Positions 46,701-58,779 of a DNA stretch of 64,000 bases are shown one piece after another (the first letter of the stretch is position 1; each line of letters begins with the position of its first letter). Under the pieces are notes generated by a model. The model was not told the DNA's origin. It ran no database searches and worked only from the letters and a program-made list of their open reading frames with translations. Made by a program: the position numbers and the translations under genes. Source of the DNA: Baylisascaris procyonis (taxonomy: Eukaryota; Nematoda; Chromadorea; Rhabditida; Ascarididae); NCBI GenBank assembly GCA_037389465.1, contig JAZARR010000154.1, positions 3,162,001 through 3,226,000 on the forward strand, given 5' to 3'.

Positions 46701-49700
46701 ATCTGTGAGATAAAAATAAAGAAAACAAGTATAATGCGATAAGTTAACGCTGTTCGGAAATAGCTCAAGGTTTGCCAAACTTCGAGAATCCAGATCCAGC
46801 GCGATTTTAGAACGAAATCACATCCAGCATTTTCATCCTAATATATAGCCAATTGAATTTTTCGGAAAAGATAGGTGGGGAAACGTGCCATTACTTTTTT
46901 AAAATCCTATTTTTAAGCAAGGTAGTAAATCAACAAAAAACTTTTGCACTATCAGTAAATTTCTGCCCCTTTTTTCAAGGTATTAGGTAGGGATGTGCTC
47001 ATCTCGTCCATCCTCTCTCATCAACTGTGACGGTGCTTTAAAGTTCACACATCGGATCTGTTCTCAGTTGCGCACGCAACGAAATAATACAAGTGTACAT
47101 CCACAGTAGTCTCACATCCATCTACCTATTTCACAGCCAAGCAGTGAGGAAATCAATATTCGTTAGTGTTGGCCCGGTTGCCTTCAACGCCTTCAAATTT
47201 CAAGGCTCCTATCGAATGCCCCTGCAATATCGCAAATGGTCCCAGGAGTTTTAATTCACAATTGTATAGGGCAGAGGTTGTTGCAGTGCGCATGCGCCTT
47301 ATGCAGGATGATATGTGGCAATTTGGCCATCTGCGATATGTAACTCTGTCGAAGTTAATTAAACAATTCATGATATCGTGCGATATTATAGATTCTTCAC
47401 TTATAATAAGATAACTGAAGCTTTATTGAGAGATCTTTATTCCTTACTTTATTTTACTTTAATCGACAAAGCATTCATTACGAATAAACGTCTCTTCATA
47501 TCACTACCACTTCCGTATGGCTAAAGTCATAAGACAGCGTGAAGAATCCACTGATAGTCGGAATTTTAAAGAACGAAACAACTTCTTTGTTAGTAGAATA
47601 ACCAAGATCAATAAAGAACTTCCTAAATTCACGCCAAAAATCACATTCATGAATGGTTTTAAAACATTTGCTATTGCCTTCCTGTGAAAAGTGTACCCGC
47701 AGACTTTCCCTTCGACCGAAAGGAAAAAGCCATTAAATTTGATGAGTCCATTTGTCTATATGTGCTTCTGTGTGGTTGTTGGCGTGTCTGAGAGCGCTGC
47801 TTCGACTTTGTTTTTTGTTCTATCGTATCAAGTGAAAGGCCACTAAATTTGTCTCTGATTAAAGAAGCTTGCCTTCCGAAAATAAAGCATTTGGAAGAAC
47901 CAACCTGGAGCTTACTAAAGGGATCGAAAGCCTTTCGCAAAATTAATTTAACTATTATAATTTCCACAGTTCGATAAAATTTAAACGTATCATAAATTGG
48001 TCCATTGGAAACTGCAACCTAAGGGTATCTCACTCTTCGGCAACTCCCGTGAATCTTATAATAAATGAATGATTTTCTCTTTCCATTTTCGTATTTAATT
48101 TTGCGTTTGTTTACTAATATTTTTACTCCTCCTTATTAGGCAAATGAAGTTTCGTGTTATTCACTTGTTTTAAGTAGATATTTATTTGTTCGTTTATTCC
48201 TTAGACATATTAGTCGAGTACAATATTACACCCAACCCCTCCCCCCCTCCTCTTCCTCGCTTCCTTCTTCGTCCGTTGAACAGTTCAACAGTGTTTTTTC
48301 ACTGAAAGAAAGCAAACACTCGTGAATTGCCGATAATCACTTTGACACAAATCGTCAAATCGTTTCACTCAATGCGCTCCAAAGAGGCACCAAATTTCCG
48401 GCTTCATGCAACTGCAAACCAAAACTTCGGGCAGAATTGTCCTATACAATGCTAGATCAGGAATATTCATACGATTATTGGTTCGAATAAGAAATGCGTT
48501 ATTTTTGAGCGATATTTCTGTCAATCTAGGACTTTTTTTCGAGTTATGGGCATTTATGTTATTCTTATACTCGGCTACTTCAATGCAGTCTTCTTTGTTC
48601 TTCTATGAATAAAGAATATCCTCTCTCAATTTATGACCTTTATAGATGCTGGGGACTCTTTCATGATCGCTGAGTGTCTCATTTCTTTTGGAACAAAAAT
48701 TCTATGGATTTCTATATGTCCTTTGATTAGGTTGCTTAATTATGGACATTGAATTTCTCTTAATTAGATTGGTCATACACCTAAGTGACGAAACTTTACA
48801 GGGTTTGGCTCGATGCTCGCCTAGAGATAATCTCGGCCGCTTCTGCAGATCCTACAACGTGGTCACTGCGCGTCGAATCAACCGACTTACCTGAATCACA
48901 TACCACATTCACTTGTCAATTCCATGCCGATGAATATCTTAAAACGTTATTTCCTATCTTTGCTTATAGTTGGAATTTAAAAAAAAGAAAACTTAATAAT
49001 TCTGTAAATTCTGCTTAAACTTAATCGATTCTTCCAAACTATAGAATTCATTCAGAAATTCTTAGAACGAAAAATTTTCACTTCAAATTAAACGTAATAA
49101 CTTGTGAGGGATTTTCTTAATAAAAGATTTTTTTGTTCATTAGTTATCATCATAGCTTTCCAAGAAATGCAAAAATCAGAATTTCGGACGTTTTTTTTCG
49201 TTAAAACATGAAAAATTCTAAAACTATATTTATTCTTAGCATTTAATAAGCATTAAACAATCTAACAGCCATTAAAAATACACTTTATGAATGTATCAAA
49301 TATTCGAATGCATTCATTGAATACTGATAAGCAATTTCGAATATTTTCCCCTGAATTATTGCTTATAATAAAGAGACCATATTTATTAGATATGTTAACA
49401 AGACTAAAGCTATATCTTTAAAAGATTTTCAACATTTGAAGAATGCCAAAGAATCTTTTTTTTGCAGCTGGGATGGCTATATCCTCATGATCCTTGTCAA
49501 AATGCGTGCCGATCAGTCGATGCGAAATGCGTTCAATCGAGAAGAGAACCCAGCTGAAATGACCGTTCATTGGGCATTACAGTATCTACTCGATCAAAAT
49601 TCAACTTTTACAGTAATTTTTTTCAATTCATTTACAGTACTGGCGCAGAATCACTGCTTAGTTTACGATCTTCTATTCGATATGGAATCGCTTCTCTTTG

Positions 49701-52700
49701 ATTGAACAATTCTGAAATGGGGCAACCTTCATTATTCAATCTATCGATTATTTTCCATTCTGAGGTTTTTTAAATTTAGCGTTTAAAACAAAATGATTCA
49801 AAATTTTTCAGTTCTCTATCTTCTTAGGTAGAATTTGACGGTTAGATCCCAGATTTACATATTGTGATAAAAGAACGGAAATTCTGGGTAATTTTGTTGA
49901 AAGCGCCAATTTAAATGCGCTCACTTGCCAGTTACTTGAATGCACCGATTCAACACCAAATTGAATCGAATATTAAATTAGCCAATTTGAACTGCAATCA
50001 AATCTCTTAGTTACAATTTCTTCGAGGAAGAATTTTGTGTTTCTTGATTTTCAGCTCACATTGGTCTTTATAAAACAACTCGTCCTCTCTTTCTTCATTC
50101 ATTTCTAGGACATTCAAGCAATATTCACCACTATTATCCAATTTTATTTCCTCTTTAGTAGTTAATTTCTAATGTTTATTATTAAGTAATTTTTCAGCCA
50201 TTTGCGTTTTGTAGCTCATAGTTGATGCCGCTAATCTTAACGAAATGAACAATAACTTTTCCGGTTTATTTGTTGCTGAAAATCGAGGTGGATTGCTCAC
50301 TTAGGAAGAGCATTCTTTCCTCAGTGATTTTCGTCTCACTAGTTAACGTTGTGAATTGCAAATTATAAAACGACTCATCTTTTCGTCTTATTTCCCGATA
50401 TGTGTTTTAATCACTTATATCTCAAATACACGCATTCACATATGCGTATCAGCGCATATGCACACATCACATACCTGCTCAAACATACGCATATACACAT
50501 GTAGACGTACATACAAAAACGCCTTTGTATATATCTATCTGTACATGCACACACACATATATGCAAATGCACAGACACGCCTACACATCCACATATGTGC
50601 GCATACACATATATACTCATACATATACACATAGATGAACGTATATACACGCCTAGAAAAAAAAAGAACATATGACCTTCTCTAAAAAACAAAAAACCGG
50701 AGAGACTGAAGAATTTCATAGCTTTATGCTTTCCGGCTGAAGAATTTGTAATAATAGTCCGAATGTATTGAATTGTGATGAATGTAACTACGGATCGACT
50801 TTGGATTTCGAAACGTACCGCTCGTTACAGGATAAAACGGTCACAAAGCGAATCACGACCCGTTTTAAGATCTCAACCGATACGCCATATGTATTGGTAC
50901 CATTGATGAAAGTAAGTGAACAGGATTTTGCGATCATTTTTTCTGTTTATTGAGGTGAGATCCTAAGCTAGCTTAGATCATCATATCAGTCCCCAGACCC
51001 GACAACAACGACAAACAAAACCAATTCGCCTATTTCCTCGGCGGTTATGTGCATAATCGAAAGCGTACTGTAATTTATTGATTTTCAGGGAATATATATT
51101 CAAGCGCAAGCTTTTTTGCAACGTTATCACAAATGCTTTTGAAATTTTTGCTATCGTTCATAGACTGTAGGCGGTTCCTTTTTTGTTATTCAAAATCGGC
51201 TTGCAATGAAAATTTTGATTGAATGGTTATAGAAAAGAGACTGCAAGGCAGAGAGGAAGGGGATCTATATTTTTCGCGGGTGCAACAGAGGAAGATGAAG
51301 AATGTGGGAAGTTATAGCAGTCCTCAACTTTATAGAAAGTGCAATGGCGAAAGGATTTGTGAAGACCGCGGATTTACGTGTGATCGGTGAATGTATAATC
51401 GGTGCCTTGGGGCATCCTCATAACAAATGGAGAATTCGAAGTACATACCACAATTCTTAAAATTCGGGAACAGTTTTATTGCCCGATCGTTCAATCGACC
51501 AATCCCTAGGCGCAGAAATTAGTGTATCATCGTTCCCTTGGAATTTTCACACCTGATTTAGAGAATCTGCATTTCTTCGATCTCTGTTTCTAATCGGACC
51601 CTGATTTAACATATCGGACCTTGATCGCTATTAAGACTCTGTCTTGGTTTCACTTCTTGCTACAGCATTTGCTGTACTAGCTAGATGGATAAGCGATATG
51701 GATTTCTTAGCCTTGACCAAGATCTGTTTCATCTCACAAAGGTCGACTTTAGTGATGGAGATGAAACAGATGTGAATTCTCTAATTGGGGCCTAATATCA
51801 GTAATTCTTCTAGCGTTTCATAGTGTTCAAATGTAAGGATCGACGTTCAAGCTTAAAATTATTGCTTTAAAGATGTGAATATTCACTTATATCCGGTGCT
51901 CGTTTTTGATGATGAAATAGCAATATATGTAAAGTAAGAGTAGTCGTTGAAGTCAGCAAATGCATCACTTTTAAAGGATTCGAATTTGATCAACACTGCG
52001 ATTCTATCGGGTCGGCAAACGTCAATGCCGATGCGGGTATTGACCGTATCGGAAGGTGGCCTTCTTACCGACGTTACAGCCAACTCGCACTGTATTAGCG
52101 CTGAATCGAGAGTGCTGAAAACTTCGCCTACTTGCAGTTCCGTTTATGTTGATGGGTCAGTCAAGCCTTATCTTAATCGATACTTAGACAACTCACGTAT
52201 TTAGTTTTATTATCAACAATTAGGGAAGTGCAGGAAAAGAGGTGGCACTCTAACCGCTTTTACAGTACTTTTCATAGCAGCAATAAGCTTCATAAATTAT
52301 GAACAATGAAGTATACGAACTAAAGTAAACCTGTAGAAATCCTTAATCGATATCCCCTAGAAATCTTCAGCATAGAATTTGTTTCTCCAGTACGACCGCT
52401 CAACAAATGTATAAAGGTTTTAGGACACTTATGACTATATTCGAGGCTTGAGGGTTGACATAAGTCGGCCTGCGGAGTAGATTACAGGCAATAATTTTCG
52501 CGCTTTTAATTTCCGAGTTGGAAGTGCACGACGGGCAGACAAACAAGCACTTATGCACATGCATGACGTCACCACAACGCGTTGATCTTCAGATAACATG
52601 GACTGTGAAAGTATTGCTCATTGGTGGTCCGTATTTCTTGCATGCAAATCTTGACACCTATAATTTTAGGTCGGAATTACGAGGAATGGGCAAAATCAAG

Positions 52701-55700
52701 GTTCATGTTCACTACGAAGCATGGACGACGAGCATCGAACTGACCGTCTGGTATCCGAAACTTCCGATAACCGTTTGGATATCCGATCCCGTGCTGAACG
52801 CCGTCAAAGGTTATTTCTGCCGTTATTCGGCAACATAGTATTTTTGCTCGTATAATTTGTCAAATGCTTTTTATGGTCGAAAGAATAGGGCAAAGAATAT
52901 ATGCAAAAGCTTACTTTCGCTAAGTGGGAATATTTTTATTTCATAAATTTGAAGGTCCACTAACTGCTATCTATTTAAAAATTAACAATGATCGCTGGAA
53001 TCAGTCTTCCCTCTCGTACTTGGATCGAAACCATGCTTGTATTTATTTGAATGCAGGATTAATGCCTTAGACAAAGTGTTTTAAATGTAATGATTACAGA
53101 GTGGCAAATTGCTGTGTGGAAATGGCTTCCGCAGGGACGACGTAAAAAGGAGGCAAGGCAATTTGGATGCACCTATAAGTTTCAGCAGGCAGAGGTGGAT
53201 TGCTGCTTTGATTTTACTTTTAATTCTAATACAATTACTCGTATATCTGATGTTGTAATCTCCTCATTTACATTATGCCTGTTATAAGGCCCGATGGGAT
53301 TGCAAATCGACACTGTTGCTTGCTTGTATAGAACAAAATGGTTGCAGCTTGCCTGACTAATTGCAGTTATACACGTTACACATTGGTAACCATGACTATC
53401 ATCGCCATTGCAAAGACGTTGTATATATTTCATTATGTCAAAGATTCCCTGATATTTTTCAAGTCGTCGCCGATTTTGCCTTAAATTTGTTCTTATCAGT
53501 GAACAAATGTTGAAGGTTCGGATTCTGGCGGCATTCCAAGTCGGAGATGAACGTACAGGCGAACGTATCTATTTGTCAGGGCAACGGGATACACTATTCG
53601 ACGTGACCGCTATTTCAGCTGATCATGTCCACAGCTCTAATCTCGGTGTTGTGGCCATTCACCGACATGAAGGACGCATTCTTCTCAACGCATTACGTCC
53701 TGGATCGGCACGGTGGGCATGTTTGCAACTGCATTCGCTTAGTTCTTCATTGCAACACCATTGCTAGGCCGGAAATTTCAAAGATTTTAAAGATAATTTC
53801 CTACAATTTCCTCGTGTTCGGGGAACTTATAGTGACAGTGCAAATGCAATAAGAACTACATGGTTCGTTTGGTCATGTTATAAGAGGGGATGTCCTCTTC
53901 TTCTCATTTCCATCAATCACATCCATATTTTACATATTATTATGAGTATAAATTTATACTCATAATTTCCATGGTTTACTCACAAATTGCTTGATATTAA
54001 ATGATAAAATCGAATGCGAAATTCGGCGAATGAGCAGAAAAGCTCACGAAAAAAAGTCGCAACAGGGGGTTGTATGGCTGAGTGGTATGTCATAAAATTC
54101 CTCTTGTGTCTGTCTGTTTCATTTTGATCGCATATGTTAGGCAACAAAATTGTGACTCCTTGCTGATTTGACTGACCTTTATAATTGCACTTCAGTTGAA
54201 AAGAATCAATAAGTTACATCAATTTTGACATACTGTAGACAGTTGTGACTTACTGTAATCTCCACTGGCATCTTTTCAGGGTAACGGTTCGTTCGCATAC
54301 GCCCAACATTGATTACGGCAGCGCTCCAGTTGTGGTATGTTGCTTTTTTCAAAGCGTTGTTTCTTATTCATTATGCAACGATTCGCTTTATCAAAAGATT
54401 AGAGAACTCCGTATTTATGTATGCAGAAAAAAAGATGTTCCTTTTTTACAACTTTTTCTAAAGTAGGTTGCAGCTTATACTTTGCCTTTTGATGTGTAAT
54501 TAAGGTGACCGAAGATCCGGTATCGGTACGCAGTATCACAGCGGAATTGATAGTGGATATCGAAGTTGGTGTTATGCATGCTGTTGAGAAACCGAATGAA
54601 TTTCTTATTTCCTCACGAATACTCAGCACGCTCACACATCGATATCAAGTATGCATTATTTAATTTGCCTTTCTTTCTTCCGTCATTGAACCTTCCGTTC
54701 CCCCTTCCACCCCTGAATTTCGATTCAAGCAATGCAGCGGTCATCTTTTCTTCCATTCGTCATTCAACCTTCCTTCCACCTCTCCCCCCTTCCCCGGTAA
54801 GGTAATCAATACTACCAGTACCAATCGTCCAAGATGGCCATATGGTCGTCCATATCAGCTTATTGGATTACTTATTGAAAGCATAGCAGAAGGCGAAGTC
54901 AGTTGCCATTGAAGAATTTAGTGGAAGATGATGCATGTCTGTGAATAAACACCAACTGAGTGAAGTTCTTTTTCACTCTAAGAGGTGTTACACATGACAT
55001 GCTGGATGCTCTAAAATCTATACTATTCACGCATAAGGTGGAAAGGATCTGTGAGATAATTTTCGTTTATTTAACTGCTAATTTCGCAATGCATTAACTT
55101 TGCAAAGAAAATAATTTGCAATTAGGGGTCATCATCGGAATATATGGCTCAAAATTAGGTGTTAAATCATATTTAAATGCGCACATCTATGATTGGATAA
55201 GCCTATCACAAAGGCATTTAAGACATATTGGCATAGTTTTAAACTCTTAAGCGGGTAGAAGTTTCTTTCAAATCTGATTCATTGAGCATTAATTCAAAAT
55301 TATTTTGGCATTTCCAGATGATCTCTAGATGATGTCTTTTAGTTGCATTTCAAGTGATCTGTTCTTCTTCTGTCGTCTTCTTCAATTAAAGAATAAGTGA
55401 ATTTCAGCATGCATTGCTGGCATGTCGAATTCACTATTCGGATGAGCAAAGCACCGAATTGTCGGATATTGGCGTCGAGGAATACATGTTGAATGTATGG
55501 TCTGGAGATGAGCGCTCTTTGGCGGTCATACAGAGGAATAGCCACGCGTTAGTGGAGTTGATTGCGTTGGACGACACTCACGATGCGGTCATCAACGCTG
55601 AACTACGTGGGCCTCCGCATTGCGTCGATCCAGATGCGCCACCTATTGCAAGCCAAGAAACATTGGTGCATATCCGCTTCGATGACGCTATACGTACCAG

Positions 55701-58700
55701 TCGCACCGTCAACTCAAGTACGCAGTTTCCCATTTATTTGACGATGCTTATTTTCCACATTGCACAATTTCTATCTCATTTATAACTTGAAATGCGTATG
55801 GACTTTATTTATTTGCTCAAAATTATATGCCGTTATTCACCGTTTCTCACGTAGTCCTTATATTTTTGTCGTATTTGTAGAACAATTTAGTTGATGATAT
55901 GAAATCTGATGCGTTTAAAAAGAAGTTGAAGGGAAAAATCAGATTTGAGGCTAAAAAAGCCACGATTCATTTTATCTCAATCAGTACGCCGAAAAACAAT
56001 ATTTTTGTGAGGGATTCGTATGGATGGTCGAATAAATTAAAAATAAAGAGATTATTTTATGAAATTTATAGTGATAGCACTTTCATGCTAATCACAGTAA
56101 TGTGTAAATGATTCCATGTTAGCTTGTGAAATGCTAAAACAGTAATTACCATAATTTATAGCAACTTGTGCAAGTAGCAATTACCGTAATTTATGATAGC
56201 TTGTGAGATTGGTGGAGTGATAATTACCATAATTTGTGCTAATCTGTGAAGATGGTTGCTCATTTTCTCGTACTTTTCTCATCTCATTTTTAAAACGCTT
56301 TTGTAAGATGACGTCATCGACGTCCTTCAATATTCCTATTATAAAGTGGAACAAAACCACTCAAAGATAGTCAGTCAGATGTGTTATAGAGCGCTTTTCA
56401 TTTACAACACCACATTATTGTCATCTTGCATGATGGTTTATTTTTTATTTCGAATCGTATGTCACCTCGCCTTACAATTTTCCTACGGCATGCCGTCTTA
56501 TACTTTTCGTTTGCCATATCCTTGATCAAATGCAGCGTTTTCCCATTTTGGAATGCAAATGAGATCGGAGTTGAATTCTGGACGCACCCCCAGAAGACGC
56601 TGACTGTCTATCTTTAAGGATGCAAATCAGCAAGTCGAATATTTACTACATCGGGCTGCATGTTACCATTTATTGGCTCCTCTCAAAAAGATTTTTCATC
56701 AATGAAGCATGTGCTATTGGTTTAATGGTACATGAAGTGCCTGTTGCATAATTTCATAACCTCGAGTGAAAGCACAACCTGTAACAGTATAAACTTATGG
56801 TCAGTCGATCCCACCTTTGGATATCTCAGTCATTGACCTATGGACATTTGCGCCTGATCAAATTGTTGTGTTTGTATTTCTTAGACGATGGGTTGAACAT
56901 CATGTTTCAGTCGCCCATTTACATGTCGCTATTATTGGTGTATACGTATTACATGCATATATTAGCGCATATTCTCGCTCCGATTGTGTGGTTTTCAGAA
57001 GAGGCAAACAGTACGACAACGACAGATGTGGAAACGCGAGGTTGGCGTCTTGAAACTTTGCTTGGTGCATTGATCGTGCTTGGTGTGATAATCGGAGTGT
57101 TACATCTGTTCGGTTATCGTGCAAGACGACCACTTAGCGAAGGATATGAGAAGCTCGTGTTACCTCTCATAACCAGACTCAGCTCGTCGGGTTCATGTGG
57201 CAAAGATGAGAACTCGCACGAGTGGGTATGGCTTTCGAAGGCACAAATAGACAGTGGCAGCATCAATAGCAGGTAAATTTTTTTTTACTAAGTCCAATTT
57301 TGCACAGCCTGGGAATCAACTCTTTCAGCTACTAATGATAAATGCCTTTTCATATTTGAAGAACAGGGAAAATCTATATATTCTTTGGCTTTCGGATTCG
57401 CGTTTATTCTGTTATGGACGATTACTTCAGGTACTCGCAAAAGTCAACGGTGGGCGTAGCGGAGAACTCGACGAGCTCTGTGGATACGCATAGAAGTATT
57501 TCATACCGCGGATCCGAAATTAGCGTCTTTATATCACCACAGCCTGTCCTCTCTGTAAGTTTCCTTCTGATCCATGCACACATCACTCAGCTCTCATTCC
57601 CATGGCTCCGGAAATTTGGTGCAGGTGGGAAGAGAATCTTGCGATGTGCACCACCTTTACTGCTTTGGTTTCAGTGGAACCGAATTGAAGCTATCGCAGA
57701 AGCGGATAGACACAGTTATACACATACACACATATAAACACTGCTTTGATGCGCTTTGCAAATGCAGAAGCGCATAAAGGTGTGAAATTAAGGCTCAATA
57801 AATTAGGACACTAACTTCAAATCAGGATGTCGAAAATGCCCTAGGACAATCAAAGCTGCCGATATTTTCTGACCATTTCAACAGAAGCAGTATTGTCGGC
57901 TGTTTATAAGGCCATTTTATTGCAAGTATGTGGGATTATGAGGTGGAAATATGACTGGTTCTTCAGGTGAATAACGATACACTAGGACGGCATACGACAA
58001 GCTGGCGGGGAAAGCCGAAGGTGCGGATGACGCGCAATGCGATGCTCGATAGTTCTTCCGAACATAACCTTTCACGTTATACGAACGGTTCGTTCCGATG
58101 TTTTATTTCTTTGCATGTTCTTGATAAGATGTTCGCGATGCATATGCGCAAATTTTTCCTCAAAGGAAGGTGCAAAACTGCGAACCAGAAAAGTCGCGAC
58201 TAAATAAAGGATCCCTGATGCACGTTAGTGAAATACCAAGCTCATCTAGTTACGCCATCATAAATGAGCTGTGTGCCCGATCCTAATAAGTGGACGACTA
58301 AACATATTCTTGCATCCGACGAGGCACATTATCTTTGAATTCTACAACCCCCCAGCTGCCAAACGTGTGAACATTTGGAGAGGATGCAAAGACGCTTGGT
58401 AATGTCGTAACTTAACCGAGACATGACAGTCCCGCGCCAATGTTGCCACTCATATACAATCATTGATTCGCTTGCGAGCAGTCTGTTTCTATTCATCCAA
58501 AGTTTCTGAACGAACGCGCACTATTCCTTAGTGTGTTTCACATAATCGACAAGAAAATTCCGACTATCCACCGTATCTGTTCACATGTTCGAAAGTGTTC
58601 CAGGATCGGTAATGCTTGCTCGCTCAGAAGGTGAAATGAGAGACTCATGGCGAGAAATGGACCGTCGATATCCGTGCCGACGTGAAGAAAGTTGGCGAAA

Positions 58701-58779
58701 TTCGACGCGTAGCTCGAGATGGAGCGGTTCTGGACCAATGCCCGAATATCTCAATGGGCTTCGCGAATCGGTCGCCTAA
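34738..58779 (+). CDS. tmem-132: TMEM132-family single-pass membrane protein, complete
   Basis: This is a type I membrane protein with cohesin/Ig-like ectodomains; the family acts in neuronal adhesion and actin/WAVE control. Twenty exons: 34738-34810, 38881-38975, 39688-39822, 40988-41206, 42294-42412, 48802-48945, 49468-49581, 50743-50911, 51977-52155, 52670-52809, 53100-53194, 53516-53712, 54280-54334, 54505-54648, 55408-55717, 56999-57272, 57431-57554, 57625-57714, 57967-58087, 58604-58779. Phases match throughout, giving 990 residues. Signal peptide is residues 1-24. Family marks: PFSWFPS (exon 4), DPTTWSLRVES (6), DSNLINTAILSGRQTSMPMR (9), ELTVWYPKLPITVWISD (10), FGCTYKFQQA (11), VRILAAFQVGDE (12). 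The membrane helix is at about 747-769, then cytosolic HEWVWLS (803-809) and tail PEYLNGLRESVA. Exon 8 could start at 50758 instead, and the 53516 acceptor is weak. Exon 6's donor is the least certain. Confidence 0.9.
34811..38880 (+). other. TMEM132 intron 1 (4.1 kb)
   Basis: No supported exon. A polypyrimidine stretch near 35560-35635 ends in CCTCCCTCAG and looks like an acceptor, but the only usable donor gives the wrong phase. It also contains a short hairpin CTATCATAG-TG-CTATGATAG at 36138-36157 and the TCGA repeat at 38104-38123. Confidence 0.6.
38104..38123. repeat. (TCGA)5 palindromic repeat
   Basis: Five perfect TCGA units, self-complementary at every register, in TMEM132 intron 1. 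Confidence 0.95.
40356..40371. repeat. Poly-C tract
   Basis: An approximately 14-nt C run followed by GCCC, in a TMEM132 intron. Similar runs occur near 12455-12468, 42672-42686 and 44402-44413. Confidence 0.85.
42413..48801 (+). other. TMEM132 intron 5 (6.4 kb), the largest
   Basis: No supported exon between the residue-213 and residue-214 halves of one Arg codon. ORFs of 70 to 98 codons (minus 43354-43566 and 47671-47967, plus 47166-47414) have no recognisable domain or good flanking splice sites. It contains poly-C tracts and a TTTA repeat at 46007-46054. Confidence 0.55.
46007..46054. repeat. (TTTA)n imperfect microsatellite
   Basis: About 48 bp of TTTA units with a few CTAT/TATC interruptions. 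Confidence 0.9.
50425..50655. repeat. Degenerate alternating purine-pyrimidine tract in TMEM132 intron 7
   Basis: About 230 bp of CA/TA/TG/CG steps such as CACATATGCGTATCAGCGCA. It gives overlapping His/Thr/Ile-rich and Cys/Val-rich ORFs on opposite strands, which are shadows of the repeat. Exon 8 begins only about 90 bp downstream. Confidence 0.8.
53939..53966. repeat. Perfect 28-bp palindrome
   Basis: ATTATGAGTATAAA is followed directly by its reverse complement TTTATACTCATAAT with no spacer, in the TMEM132 intron after exon 12. Confidence 0.97.
54670..54793. repeat. Duplicated pyrimidine-rich segment
   Basis: Two related C/T-rich blocks, about 54670-54713 and 54744-54793, share TTC(T)TTCC.TTCGTCATT.AACCTTCC and end in CCTTCCACC-type runs. 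They lie just after exon 14 of TMEM132. Confidence 0.6.
56135..56252. repeat. Degenerate tandem repeat, about 3 copies
   Basis: Units of roughly 35-45 bp contain AATTACC(A/G)TAATTTATAGC followed by CTTGTG or TCTGTG. They lie in the TMEM132 intron before the membrane-helix exon. Confidence 0.75.

Noticed and set aside
47671..47967. 98-codon minus-strand ORF
   Set aside because: Low-information Ser/Lys/Gln-rich peptide inside a large intron, with no start or splice context.
50356..50719. Overlapping 92- and 102-codon ORFs on both strands
   Set aside because: Both arise from the CA/TA/TG tract in a TMEM132 intron.
56797..56998. Extension of the TMEM132 membrane exon upstream to give 159 codons
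   Set aside because: GTTTTCAG at 56991-56998 is a clear acceptor whose phase matches the preceding exon, so the upstream part is intron.
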